A stretch of DNA of 7,918 nt from Desulfovibrionales bacterium GWA2_65_9. Its GTDB lineage: Bacteria; Desulfobacterota; Desulfovibrionia; Desulfovibrionales; Desulfovibrionaceae. The stretch's first letter is position 1; every line of letters begins with the position of its first letter. Shown one piece after another: positions 1-6,351 of the stretch. A program made the position numbers and the translations under genes. Under the pieces are notes generated by a model. The model was given only the letters and a program-made list of their open reading frames with translations, had not been told where the DNA came from and made no database searches. The DNA lies in contig MGTN01000127.1 of the NCBI GenBank assembly GCA_001799475.1, forward strand, positions 43,819 to 51,736. Reading direction: 5' to 3'.

Positions 1-1163
1 AGGATCGCGCGCGGGGCCTCGCCCAGGGCGCTCACCAGCACGGCCCGGCAGTCGGACAGGAGCCTGGCCAGATCCTCCCAGCGCGAGGGGCCGCAGCCCG
101 CGGACGGGGCCAGGCGCTCCTCGATCATGCGGAAGCCGCCGCTTTCCGCAAGGCCCCAGATCTGGAAGCGCTTGGCCTCGCCCAGGTGCAGGTTCACCAG
201 CAGGCCCTCGCGGGTGGCCACGGCCACGTACGGTCGGTCGCTCTGGTTCTGCGGGGCCAGCTTGCTGCAGGCGGACAAGACGCCGCCCAGCTCTGTGGAG
301 CGGTCGTTGCACAAGAGGCCCACGGCGTCGGCCCGGCAGCGGCGGCAGTGGGTCATCTGCGGCACCATGTGGCCGATCTCCGCGCGCAGGGCATGGACAG
401 CCTCCTTGCCCGGCTCGGCCAGCTCGCCGAAGGGCGTGCCCGCAGTGGGATGCATGGGCATGCAGTTCATGAGGTCGACGCCGAGCTCGCGGGCCTTCTC
501 GGCCACGGCCTTGATGGGCGCGTTGTTGTCGATGGTGTTCACGCCCGGAATGACGATGGTGTTGACCTTCACGGCCAGCCCTCTGGACTTCAATCCTGCG
601 ATGGACTCCAACTGCCGACCGAGGATGAGTTCGGCCGCGGCCTGGCCCCGGTAGACGACATTGCCGTCGCGCACCCAGGCATAGATGTTCGCGCCGATGG
701 CCGGGTCCACAGTGTTCAGCGTCACCGTGGCGTGGGTCACGCCGAGGCTGGCCAGGTCGTCCAGGTACTCGGGCATGGCCAGGCCGTTTGACGACAGGCA
801 GAAGAGCATGTGCGGATATTCCTTGCGGATGAGGCGCATGGTCTCCAGGGTCTCGGCCGGGTTGGCCATGGGGTCGCCGGGCCCGGCGATGCCGATGACC
901 GTGATGCGCGGCTCCTTGTCCAGCACCTGGCGCGTGTATTCCAGCGCCTGGAAGGGCTTGAGGATGCCGCTGGTGACGCCGGGACGCGACTCGTTTACGC
1001 AGTCGTACTTGCGGTTGCAGTAATTGCACTGGATGTTGCACTTGGGCGCCACCGGCAGGTGCACCCGGCCGCAGGTGCCGGAGGACTCCTTGTTGAAGCA
1101 GGGGTGCTTCACGGACTTCGGGTCGACAACAGCAAGGGGGGCGGAAGGGATGATGGTCTGCAT
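1..1163 (-). CDS. nifB: Nitrogenase cofactor biosynthesis radical-SAM protein NifB (3' end beyond the window)
   Basis: NifB uses SAM radical chemistry to fuse two [4Fe-4S] clusters, insert carbide and a sulfur, and form NifB-co. My translation from the ATG at 1163 is open for 387 codons to the left edge. The radical-SAM motif is intact: C42, C46 and C49 in CNIQCNYC, followed by NRKYDCVNESRPG. The HPCF block is at 20-23, GIAGPGDPMA near 91-100, SNGL at 125-128, VKVNTIVIPGVN near 198-209 and HCRRCRADAVG at 272-282 with both Cys of CxxC. A NifX-like domain begins near residue 311 (RPYVAVATREG). The missing part is probably the last few dozen residues of that domain. AAAGGAG lies six bases before the start. 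It is the functional counterpart of the degenerate copy at 5032-6285. Confidence 0.97.
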   Translation of the reverse strand, partial: MQTIIPSAPLAVVDPKSVKHPCFNKESSGTCGRVHLPVAPKCNIQCNYCNRKYDCVNESRPGVTSGILKPFQALEYTRQVLDKEPRITVIGIAGPGDPMANPAETLETMRLIRKEYPHMLFCLSSNGLAMPEYLDDLASLGVTHATVTLNTVDPAIGANIYAWVRDGNVVYRGQAAAELILGRQLESIAGLKSRGLAVKVNTIVIPGVNTIDNNAPIKAVAEKARELGVDLMNCMPMHPTAGTPFGELAEPGKEAVHALRAEIGHMVPQMTHCRRCRADAVGLLCNDRSTELGGVLSACSKLAPQNQSDRPYVAVATREGLLVNLHLGEAKRFQIWGLAESGGFRMIEERLAPSAGCGPSRWEDLARLLSDCRAVLVSALGEAPRAI

Positions 1164-1194
1164 GGTCGGCTCCTTTCTCTGATAGGTCAGGCTG

Positions 1195-2646
1195 CTAGAG
1201 GTACCCGTAGCCGATGTCGGAATCGTTCTGCTTCTTTTCCAGGACCAGGTTCACCAGGCGGTCGAAGAGATTCTGCGCGCCCCGGTAGCCCAGGTGCAGC
1301 AGGCGCTGGCCGCCGAAGCGGTCGTGGATGGGGAAGCCCACCCGCAAAAGCGGGATGTTCCAGTCGCGCGCGGCCCGCTGGCCCTTGCTGTGGCCCACCA
1401 GCAGGTCCGGGGCCAGGCCCTTGGCCTCCTCCACGATGTCGAAGAAATCCGCGCCCTCACGCACAATGGGCATTGCGCGCAGCACCGAGCCGCAGGCTGC
1501 GTCGATGTGCGCGGCCAGGTTGCGGTTCTTGGCGCCCGTGGCCACCAGCACGGGCTTGATCCCGATCTCGGCCAAAAAGCTCGTCAGCCCGATGCACAGG
1601 TCTTCCTCGCCGTAGACCACGGCTTTCAAGCCCGAGACGTACTTGTGGCCATCCACCAGGGCGTCGACGTAGCGGCCGCGCTCCAGCGCCAGCTCGCGCG
1701 GGGTTTCGACGCCGGTCACGGACTTCAGCGCCGCGAAGAAGCTGTCCGTTTCGCGGATGCCCATGGGCAGCCCCAGGCGGAACAGCGGTACGTCAAAGCG
1801 CCCGTTGAGCGAGCTGCCTGCGGTGTCCTGATGCGTGATGGCCCGGCCGAACTCGATGCTGGCGCGCGCGCCGGACATGGCCCGGATGTCGGCCACGCTC
1901 GTGCCGCCCGAGGGGATGTTCTCGTATTCCAGCAGGGCCGGGCCATCGAGGGTCTCGGAGTAGTCCGGCAAAAGGATGGGCTCCACGCCGAAAGCCCGGC
2001 AGATCTCCTTCAGGTGGCGGATGTCGGCCGGGGAGACCATGCCGGAGAACAGGTTCACGCGGGAGTTGGCGGGCGCGGCGTCTTCCTTGTTGCCGGGGCA
2101 GAGCTGGTCGGCCATGGCCTTGACCGCGCCGTGGAAGCCGTCCATGTGTGTGCCGGAATAGCTGGGCGTGGACACGTGCACGAGCTCGGCCAGGGGCAGG
2201 TCGCGGAATTCCTCGCGGAATTCGGTGAGCAGGCGGGCGACATCATCGCCGATGGTCTCGGTCAGGCAGGTGGTGGCCACGCCGATGACGCCCGCGCCAT
2301 ACTTCTGCATGGCGTTGAGCAGGCCCTTCTTGAGGTTCGGCCCGCCGCCGTAGATGGCATTCTTCTCGCCCAGGGCCGAAGAGGCGATGTCCATGGGCTC
2401 GCGGAAATGGCTGATGATGTAGCGGCGCATGTAGGTGGCGCAGCCCTGGGAGCCGTGCAGAAAGCTCACCGCGCCTTCCACGCCCTTGAAGGCCAGGGTG
2501 GCGCCCAGCGGCGTGCAGAGCTTGCAGGCGTTGGTGGTGGAGACGTTGGACGGACCATTGTATTGGCCCTTGTACTCGGAGCTGGCTCCGGGCTTGGCCT
2601 CGGCCTTGCTCTCGCTGACGGCCTGCATGACGGCTGTGTCGCTCAT
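1195..2646 (-). CDS. nifN: Nitrogenase iron-molybdenum cofactor assembly protein NifN
   Basis: NifN is the NifK-like partner of NifE in the FeMo-co assembly scaffold. The 483-residue protein shows the family blocks LCTPLGATLAFKGVEG, FLHGSQGCATYMRR and ISHFREPMDIASSA, then STPSYSGTHMDGFHGAV, LPDYSETLDGP and a C-terminal GFPIHDRFGGQR segment. It precedes nifB and follows nifE directly, which separates it from NifK. It is unusual in keeping all three NifK-type cluster cysteines, C44, C69 and C127, with spacings of 25 and 58 identical to those of NifK in this window. Azotobacter NifN, as I recall it, keeps only the GSQGC one. The first ~38 residues are a low-complexity, polar leader. The stop is 31 nt before nifB. 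Confidence 0.94.
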   Translation of the reverse strand: MSDTAVMQAVSESKAEAKPGASSEYKGQYNGPSNVSTTNACKLCTPLGATLAFKGVEGAVSFLHGSQGCATYMRRYIISHFREPMDIASSALGEKNAIYGGGPNLKKGLLNAMQKYGAGVIGVATTCLTETIGDDVARLLTEFREEFRDLPLAELVHVSTPSYSGTHMDGFHGAVKAMADQLCPGNKEDAAPANSRVNLFSGMVSPADIRHLKEICRAFGVEPILLPDYSETLDGPALLEYENIPSGGTSVADIRAMSGARASIEFGRAITHQDTAGSSLNGRFDVPLFRLGLPMGIRETDSFFAALKSVTGVETPRELALERGRYVDALVDGHKYVSGLKAVVYGEEDLCIGLTSFLAEIGIKPVLVATGAKNRNLAAHIDAACGSVLRAMPIVREGADFFDIVEEAKGLAPDLLVGHSKGQRAARDWNIPLLRVGFPIHDRFGGQRLLHLGYRGAQNLFDRLVNLVLEKKQNDSDIGYGYL

Positions 2647-2649
2647 GGC

Positions 2650-4137
2650 CTACGCCTCCTTGTCTGTGTTGCTGGGGCTGGCGCTGTTCTGGAGTTCCCG
2701 CCGGGGCACGAATTGCCAGATGGGGCTTAAGACCGAGGCGTGCACTTCCTTGGCGAAATTGAGCATGCCCACAAAACCTTCCAGCGCGATCTTGCGCTCG
2801 TGGTTGTGGTCGCAGAAGCCCACGCCGAGCTTGAAGGCGATGGGCCGTTCCTTGACCCCGCCGACAAAGATGTCCACGTCCTTTTCCTTGAGGAAGGCCG
2901 AGAGTTCGAGCGGGTTGGCGTCGTCGACCACGATGGTGCCGGGCGCGCAGATGGCCGCCAGCTCGCGGTAGTCCTCCTCGGTGCCGGTCTGGGAGCCCAC
3001 GATGACCACCTCCATGCCCAGGTGCCGGAAGGCCTTGACCAGACTGAAAGCCTTGAAGCTGCCGCCCACATACACGGCGGCCTTCTTGCCTTCCAAGTCG
3101 CGGCGAATGTCCTTGAGCTGCGGCATGAGCACGGCCAGCTCGTCTCGCACCAGCTCGGCGGTGCGCTCCATGATGCCCCCGTTCGGACCGGACAGGGCCA
3201 GCTCGGGCCGGGTCAGCTCGAAATGCTCGGCCACGGCGTACAGGCTCTCGGCCACGTCCTCGATGCCGATCCAGGAAACGCGCAAAAATGGGATGCCGAA
3301 GTCGTCACGCATCATCTTGGCCAGGTCCTGGGTGGAGCCGGAGCACTGCACGAGATTCAAGGAAGCGCCGTGGGCGCGCCGGAGGTTGTCCACCCGGCCG
3401 TCGCCCGTGATGCCGGCCACCACCTCGACGCCCATGCGCTTCAGGTAGTCCGTGATGATCCAGGTCTCGCCAGCCAGGTTGAAGTCGCCCATGATGTTCA
3501 CGGACAGCTTCGAAATATCCGAGGTGTCGCCAGTGCCGACGAGGGTGCGCATGGCCTTGCATGCTGCCAGGTAGCCCTCGCGCTTGTTGCCCTTGAAGCC
3601 CTCGCTCTGCACCGGGATCACCGGGATGCCGTGGCGCTCGCTCGCGGCCTTGCACACAGCGGCCAGGTCGTCGCCGATGAGGCCCACGATGCAGGTGGAG
3701 TAGACAAAGGCGGCCTTGGGCTCGTAGCGGGGGATGAGCTCATCCAGCGCCTTGGCCAGCTTCTTCTCGCCGCCGAAGACCACATCCAGCTCTTGCAGGT
3801 CCGTGGAGAAGGACAAGCGGTGCAGCTCCGGGCCGCTACTGAGCGCGCCGCGGATGTCCCAGGTGTAGGCCGCGCAACCAATCGGTCCGTGCACCAGATG
3901 CAACGCGTCGGCGATGGGGTACAAAACCACGCGTGAGCCGCAGAACACGCAGGCGCGCTGGCTCACGGCCCCGGCCAGCGAGTCGCGGTTGCAGGCCATG
4001 CTGAAGTCGCCCTCGCCAATGCGGTGGATCTGGTCCTTGCGCTCCTCGAAAATCGCAGTGCGTTCCGCGTGGATCGCCGTGCATTCTTCGGGGCAGGCGA
4101 TGCTTTCCGGTGTGAGGGCCTTGGCTGTCTCGGTCAT
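2650..4137 (-). CDS. nifE: Nitrogenase iron-molybdenum cofactor assembly protein NifE
   Basis: NifE pairs with NifN in the scaffold complex on which NifB-co becomes FeMo-co before delivery to the MoFe protein. The 495-residue protein has the NifD-like cluster cysteines C63 (ACVFCGS), C88 (HLVHGPIGCAAY) and C148 (YSTCIVGLIGDD). C264 (NLVQCSGST) matches the NifE Cys that holds the precursor cluster (C250 in Azotobacter). The blocks TWDIRGALSSGP, TDLQELDVVFGGEKK and CDHNHER (442-448) are NifE-like. It does not carry the RxxH-type FeMo-co pocket of NifD as far as I can see. The N-terminus (about 1-50) is divergent and carries C15 and C19 (CPEEC), C49, and later C66 next to C63. The ATG at 4137 has AAGGGAG six bases upstream. 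Its stop is 3 nt before nifN. Confidence 0.95.
   Translation of the reverse strand: MTETAKALTPESIACPEECTAIHAERTAIFEERKDQIHRIGEGDFSMACNRDSLAGAVSQRACVFCGSRVVLYPIADALHLVHGPIGCAAYTWDIRGALSSGPELHRLSFSTDLQELDVVFGGEKKLAKALDELIPRYEPKAAFVYSTCIVGLIGDDLAAVCKAASERHGIPVIPVQSEGFKGNKREGYLAACKAMRTLVGTGDTSDISKLSVNIMGDFNLAGETWIITDYLKRMGVEVVAGITGDGRVDNLRRAHGASLNLVQCSGSTQDLAKMMRDDFGIPFLRVSWIGIEDVAESLYAVAEHFELTRPELALSGPNGGIMERTAELVRDELAVLMPQLKDIRRDLEGKKAAVYVGGSFKAFSLVKAFRHLGMEVVIVGSQTGTEEDYRELAAICAPGTIVVDDANPLELSAFLKEKDVDIFVGGVKERPIAFKLGVGFCDHNHERKIALEGFVGMLNFAKEVHASVLSPIWQFVPRRELQNSASPSNTDKEA
2655..2661 (-). promoter_or_regulatory. nifN ribosome binding site inside the end of nifE
   Basis: The minus-strand AAGGAGG lies within the last codons of nifE, eight bases before the nifN ATG at 2646. 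The 3-nt gap and embedded site imply translational coupling, which would help make NifE and NifN in equal amounts. This supports the start at 2646 over the internal ATG at codon 7. Confidence 0.8.
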
Positions 4138-4160
4138 GGTGGACTCCCTTTCCCGCTGCC

Positions 4161-4631
4161 CTAGGGCAGGGTGCGCCGCAGGCAGACGAGGTTTGTGGGC
4201 TCAAAACCGCAGGCGCGGTAGAAGTCGTGGGCCCCGGCGTTGTCGCGGTCGGCCAGGAGTTGCAGGCGCGAGGCCCCCAGGCGCAGCCCCCAGGCCTCGA
4301 TGCGCGCGAGCAAAGCCTTGCCGATGCCCTGGCCGCGCGACCCGGGCCGGACCACCACGTCCTCCACCAGCAGCGCCGGGCCGCCCTCGGCCGTGGAGAC
4401 GACCACCTGGGCCGTGGCCATGCCAAGGATGCGGCCTGCGCCGTCGTCGCTGCTGACGGCCACCAGGGCCAGCCTGGGCTGGCCGGGCTGGAGCAGCAGT
4501 TCGAGTCCGGCCTTCTGCCGGGCCGCATCCACCGCGAAGTCCGCCTCCAGGGCGAAGAGCAGGCCCAGCAGTTCGGCCAGGGCGTCGAGGTCCTGGTTGC
4601 GGGCTTCGCGGATGGTGCAGGCGGCAGGCAT
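4161..4631 (-). CDS. GNAT-family N-acetyltransferase
   Basis: The 156-residue product is a single GNAT domain. It opens with the usual IREA strand (residues 7-10). It has the VEDVVVRPGSRGQGIGKALL core (89-108), whose RGQGIGK loop (99-105) is the acetyl-CoA pyrophosphate-binding motif A. It ends with the DNAGAHDFYRACGF signature (130-143) of motif B. It should transfer an acetyl group from acetyl-CoA to an amine; the substrate cannot be told from sequence. It lies 29 nt after the ferredoxin and 23 nt before nifE, so it is clearly co-transcribed with the cofactor-assembly genes. A target among the Nif proteins, or a metabolite, is possible but unproven. The ATG at 4631 has AAGGAG six bases upstream. 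The frame is open further upstream, but that part overlaps the ferredoxin gene. Confidence 0.92.
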   Translation of the reverse strand: MPAACTIREARNQDLDALAELLGLLFALEADFAVDAARQKAGLELLLQPGQPRLALVAVSSDDGAGRILGMATAQVVVSTAEGGPALLVEDVVVRPGSRGQGIGKALLARIEAWGLRLGASRLQLLADRDNAGAHDFYRACGFEPTNLVCLRRTLP

Positions 4632-4660
4632 GTGCGGCTCCTTGATTTGCGGCAATCGGA

Positions 4661-4975
4661 CTAGGACAGCAGGTATTCGGCCGCAGGTCCGCCCGCAGGC
4701 TCGCCTGCCTCCAGGCCGTCCAGAATGGCGTCGATGGCCTCTTCGCTGTTGACACCCTTGAACCAGAGGTTGTCCGGCTGGACGACCAGGATGGGGCCTT
4801 TCTCGCACTGCTTGAGGCAGCCGGTGGTGGCCACCTGCACGTCCAGGCCGCGGTCCAGGATGCCTTCCTCAATGTATTGCAGCAGGCCGTCGGTCTGCTT
4901 GTGGCAGATGCCCTTGGGCTCCTTGCCCAGGCGGAAGCTCTGACAGACCAGGATGAGTTTTTCGGGCAGGGCCAT
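4661..4975 (-). CDS. Thioredoxin-like [2Fe-2S] ferredoxin
   Basis: The 104-residue protein belongs to the thioredoxin-fold [2Fe-2S] ferredoxin family, known from Clostridium pasteurianum and Azotobacter (Shethna type I). The four likely ligands are C11 (VCQSFR), C24 (GICHK), C53 and C57 (TTGCLKQCEKGP). The C-X12-C...C-X3-C layout is typical of that family. The segment ILVVQPDNLWFKGV is the usual strand before the C-terminal helix. It is soluble and cytoplasmic, with no signal peptide. Family members are often found in nif clusters, and an electron-transfer role in nitrogenase or cofactor assembly is inferred. I chose the ATG at 4975 because AAAGGAG lies seven bases upstream. The same frame stays open further upstream, but only by chance overlap with the NifB-like gene. 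The last ~14 residues are a Gly/Ala-rich tail. Confidence 0.93.
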   Translation of the reverse strand: MALPEKLILVCQSFRLGKEPKGICHKQTDGLLQYIEEGILDRGLDVQVATTGCLKQCEKGPILVVQPDNLWFKGVNSEEAIDAILDGLEAGEPAGGPAAEYLLS

Positions 4976-5031
4976 GATGGTGCTCCTTTGGAATGTGTTT
5001 GTTTGTTGATAATATTGATTAAATATTCTGG
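4976..5031 (-). promoter_or_regulatory. AT-rich leader upstream of the ferredoxin gene, with AATATT inverted repeat and ribosome binding site
   Basis: This 56-nt gap is strikingly AT-rich compared with the GC-rich genes on both sides. It contains AATATT-N5-AATATT (5011-5027), which is a small inverted repeat. On the minus strand a CAACAAACAAACAC stretch and then a strong AAAGGAG (4983-4989) follow, seven bases before the ferredoxin ATG. The A/C-rich, unstructured leader probably favours high translation. The TATTAT could serve as a -10 element, but no convincing -35 or sigma-54 (TGGCAC-N5-TTGC) site is visible, so a separate promoter is only a possibility. Confidence 0.4.
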
Positions 5032-6285
5032 CTAATTGGCTTTGACGCGCTTCTTGCAGCCCTTTTTGCCGCCGCCGAAGAGGGTGTCCACCGCGCCCTG
5101 GATCTGGGCCTCGCCGGTGAGCACGGTGATGCCCTTGGTGGCCAGGAACTCGCGCGGGGGAGCCCCGGCGCTGGCGGCCAGGATGGCGAAGCAGTCGTGC
5201 AGGGTCTCGGCCAGGGCTTCCCAGCGGGCGTTGCCGCTGCCGGGCACGCCTGTGGACACGGGCTCCGGGGCCTCGCGGGTGCCGATGAGGCTCGGCAGGC
5301 CGTCGCTCTCGCGCGGGCCGAAGATGAGGAAGCGCACGGCCTGGCCCAGGTGCAGGTCCACGTCCAGGCCGCTTGCGCTGGCCACGGCCACGTTGACCCG
5401 CGCGCCCGAGGGTCCTGGCAGGGCCGGGATGAGGCACAGTTCCGGGGTCGCCTGCTCCAGGCCGACGATGCTCTGGCCGCAGGAGTCAAAGGCCGGCATG
5501 ATGGTGATGCAGCGGCCGGCCAGTTCGCGCAGTTCTTCCATGCGTGCGGCGTCCGGGGCCTTGGGCGCGCCGACTTCCCCGTCCACCGGATCGCAGCAGG
5601 CCGGATCGCAACAGGCCGGGCCACTGCAGACAGGATGAAAGGGCACCAGGGCCAGCATGTCCGCGCCGAGTGTGGCCACCACGCTGGCCACGTCGGCCAC
5701 GTGCTCCTCGTTGATGCCCGCGATGACGGTCATGTTCACCTTGACGAAGAGCCCGGCCTCGCGGAAGGCGCGGATGGCCCGGGTCTGCTCGTCCACCAGC
5801 AGGCGCGCGGCCTCGGGCAGGGGCAGGGTGCGCGTGCCGGGGCGTATCCAGGCGTAAAGCTGTTCCACGATGAGCGGGTCCACGGCGTCCACCAGCACGG
5901 TGACATGCGCCAGGCCCAGCCTGGTCAGCTCTTCTGCGTGCTGCGCAGCGGACAGCCCGTTGGTGGCCAGGGTCAGGGCCAGCTCCGGGTGCTTCTGGCG
6001 CACCAGGCGCAGGGTCTCAAAGGTCGGGCCGGGCTCGGCCAGGGGCTCGCCGGGGCCGGTGATGCCGACCATGGAAATACTTGTGCCCTCGGCCAAAACG
6101 CGCTCCAGCCACTGGGTCACGTCCCTGGGCGACAGCGCGCGGCCAGGGGTTTCCGGCTCGCCGAAGCGGCGGCGGATGGTGTGCTTGGCGGCCACGGGCA
6201 GGTGGATGCGCCCGGCGTGCGCGCGGGCATTGGCGGCAAAGCAGGGATGCCCGGCGGGGTTATGATCGGTGTCGGCGGCTGGCAT
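5032..6285 (-). CDS. NifB-like protein lacking the radical-SAM cluster motif, with C-terminal NifX-like domain
   Basis: This 417-residue protein is collinear with NifB. It has the HPCF block (residues 13-16), GRIHLPVA (25-32), GITGPGEPL (74-82), TNGL (108-111), VKVNMTVIAGIN (181-192) and a NifX/NafY-type cofactor-binding domain (about 296-402). The radical-SAM motif CX3CX2C is gone. The sequence at 35-42 is HTIRRRFG, so the three Cys positions hold H35, R39 and G42. A 7-residue deletion then removes the next conserved Cys. In the later CxxC pair the first Cys is F266 and the second, C269, remains. Residues 219-233 form a Cys-rich insertion (CSGPACCDPACCDP), and the C-terminus is basic with KKGCKK. 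It cannot make SAM radicals in the known way. A cofactor carrier or assembly role is inferred from the NifX-like domain and location. The ATG at 6285 has AGGAG seven bases upstream. The frame is unbroken, so it is not an obvious pseudogene. Confidence 0.88.
   Translation of the reverse strand: MPAADTDHNPAGHPCFAANARAHAGRIHLPVAAKHTIRRRFGEPETPGRALSPRDVTQWLERVLAEGTSISMVGITGPGEPLAEPGPTFETLRLVRQKHPELALTLATNGLSAAQHAEELTRLGLAHVTVLVDAVDPLIVEQLYAWIRPGTRTLPLPEAARLLVDEQTRAIRAFREAGLFVKVNMTVIAGINEEHVADVASVVATLGADMLALVPFHPVCSGPACCDPACCDPVDGEVGAPKAPDAARMEELRELAGRCITIMPAFDSCGQSIVGLEQATPELCLIPALPGPSGARVNVAVASASGLDVDLHLGQAVRFLIFGPRESDGLPSLIGTREAPEPVSTGVPGSGNARWEALAETLHDCFAILAASAGAPPREFLATKGITVLTGEAQIQGAVDTLFGGGKKGCKKRVKAN
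5587..5616 (-). repeat. 15-bp tandem repeat encoding Pro-Ala-Cys-Cys-Asp units
   Basis: Two adjacent 15-bp units (5587-5601 and 5602-5616) differ at one base. On the minus strand they encode two ACCDP copies inside the NifB-like protein. The unit keeps the reading frame. It lies in a segment about 14 residues longer than the matching part of the orthodox NifB in this window, so it probably arose by slippage in that lineage. Confidence 0.8.
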
Positions 6286-6351
6286 GGGGCGGCTCCTGTT
6301 GGTGCGGACGGTTGTCTTGCCGGAAAATTATCTTGCCTGAAGACTGTCCCG

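Noticed and set aside
1294..3936. Long plus-strand open frames opposite nifN and nifE (1294-2730 and 2740-3936)
   Set aside because: The same shadow composition applies and the opposite strand encodes well-conserved Nif proteins with proper ribosome binding sites.
4632..4660. Small TTGC-N-GCAA palindrome between the ferredoxin and the acetyltransferase gene
   Set aside because: Nine bases is within chance expectation and there is no second copy or link to a known operator.
4976..5437. N-terminal extension of the ferredoxin frame into the NifB-like gene
   Set aside because: The extension is Arg/Pro/Gly-rich and overlaps a conserved gene; the ATG at 4975 with AAAGGAG gives a full-length ferredoxin.
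5032..6285. Frameshift or pseudogene as explanation for the missing radical-SAM cysteines
   Set aside because: The frame stays collinear with NifB on both sides of the changed motif, has no stop and retains its ribosome binding site and NifX-like domain. I read the bases at 6160-6183 directly and the cysteines are truly absent.
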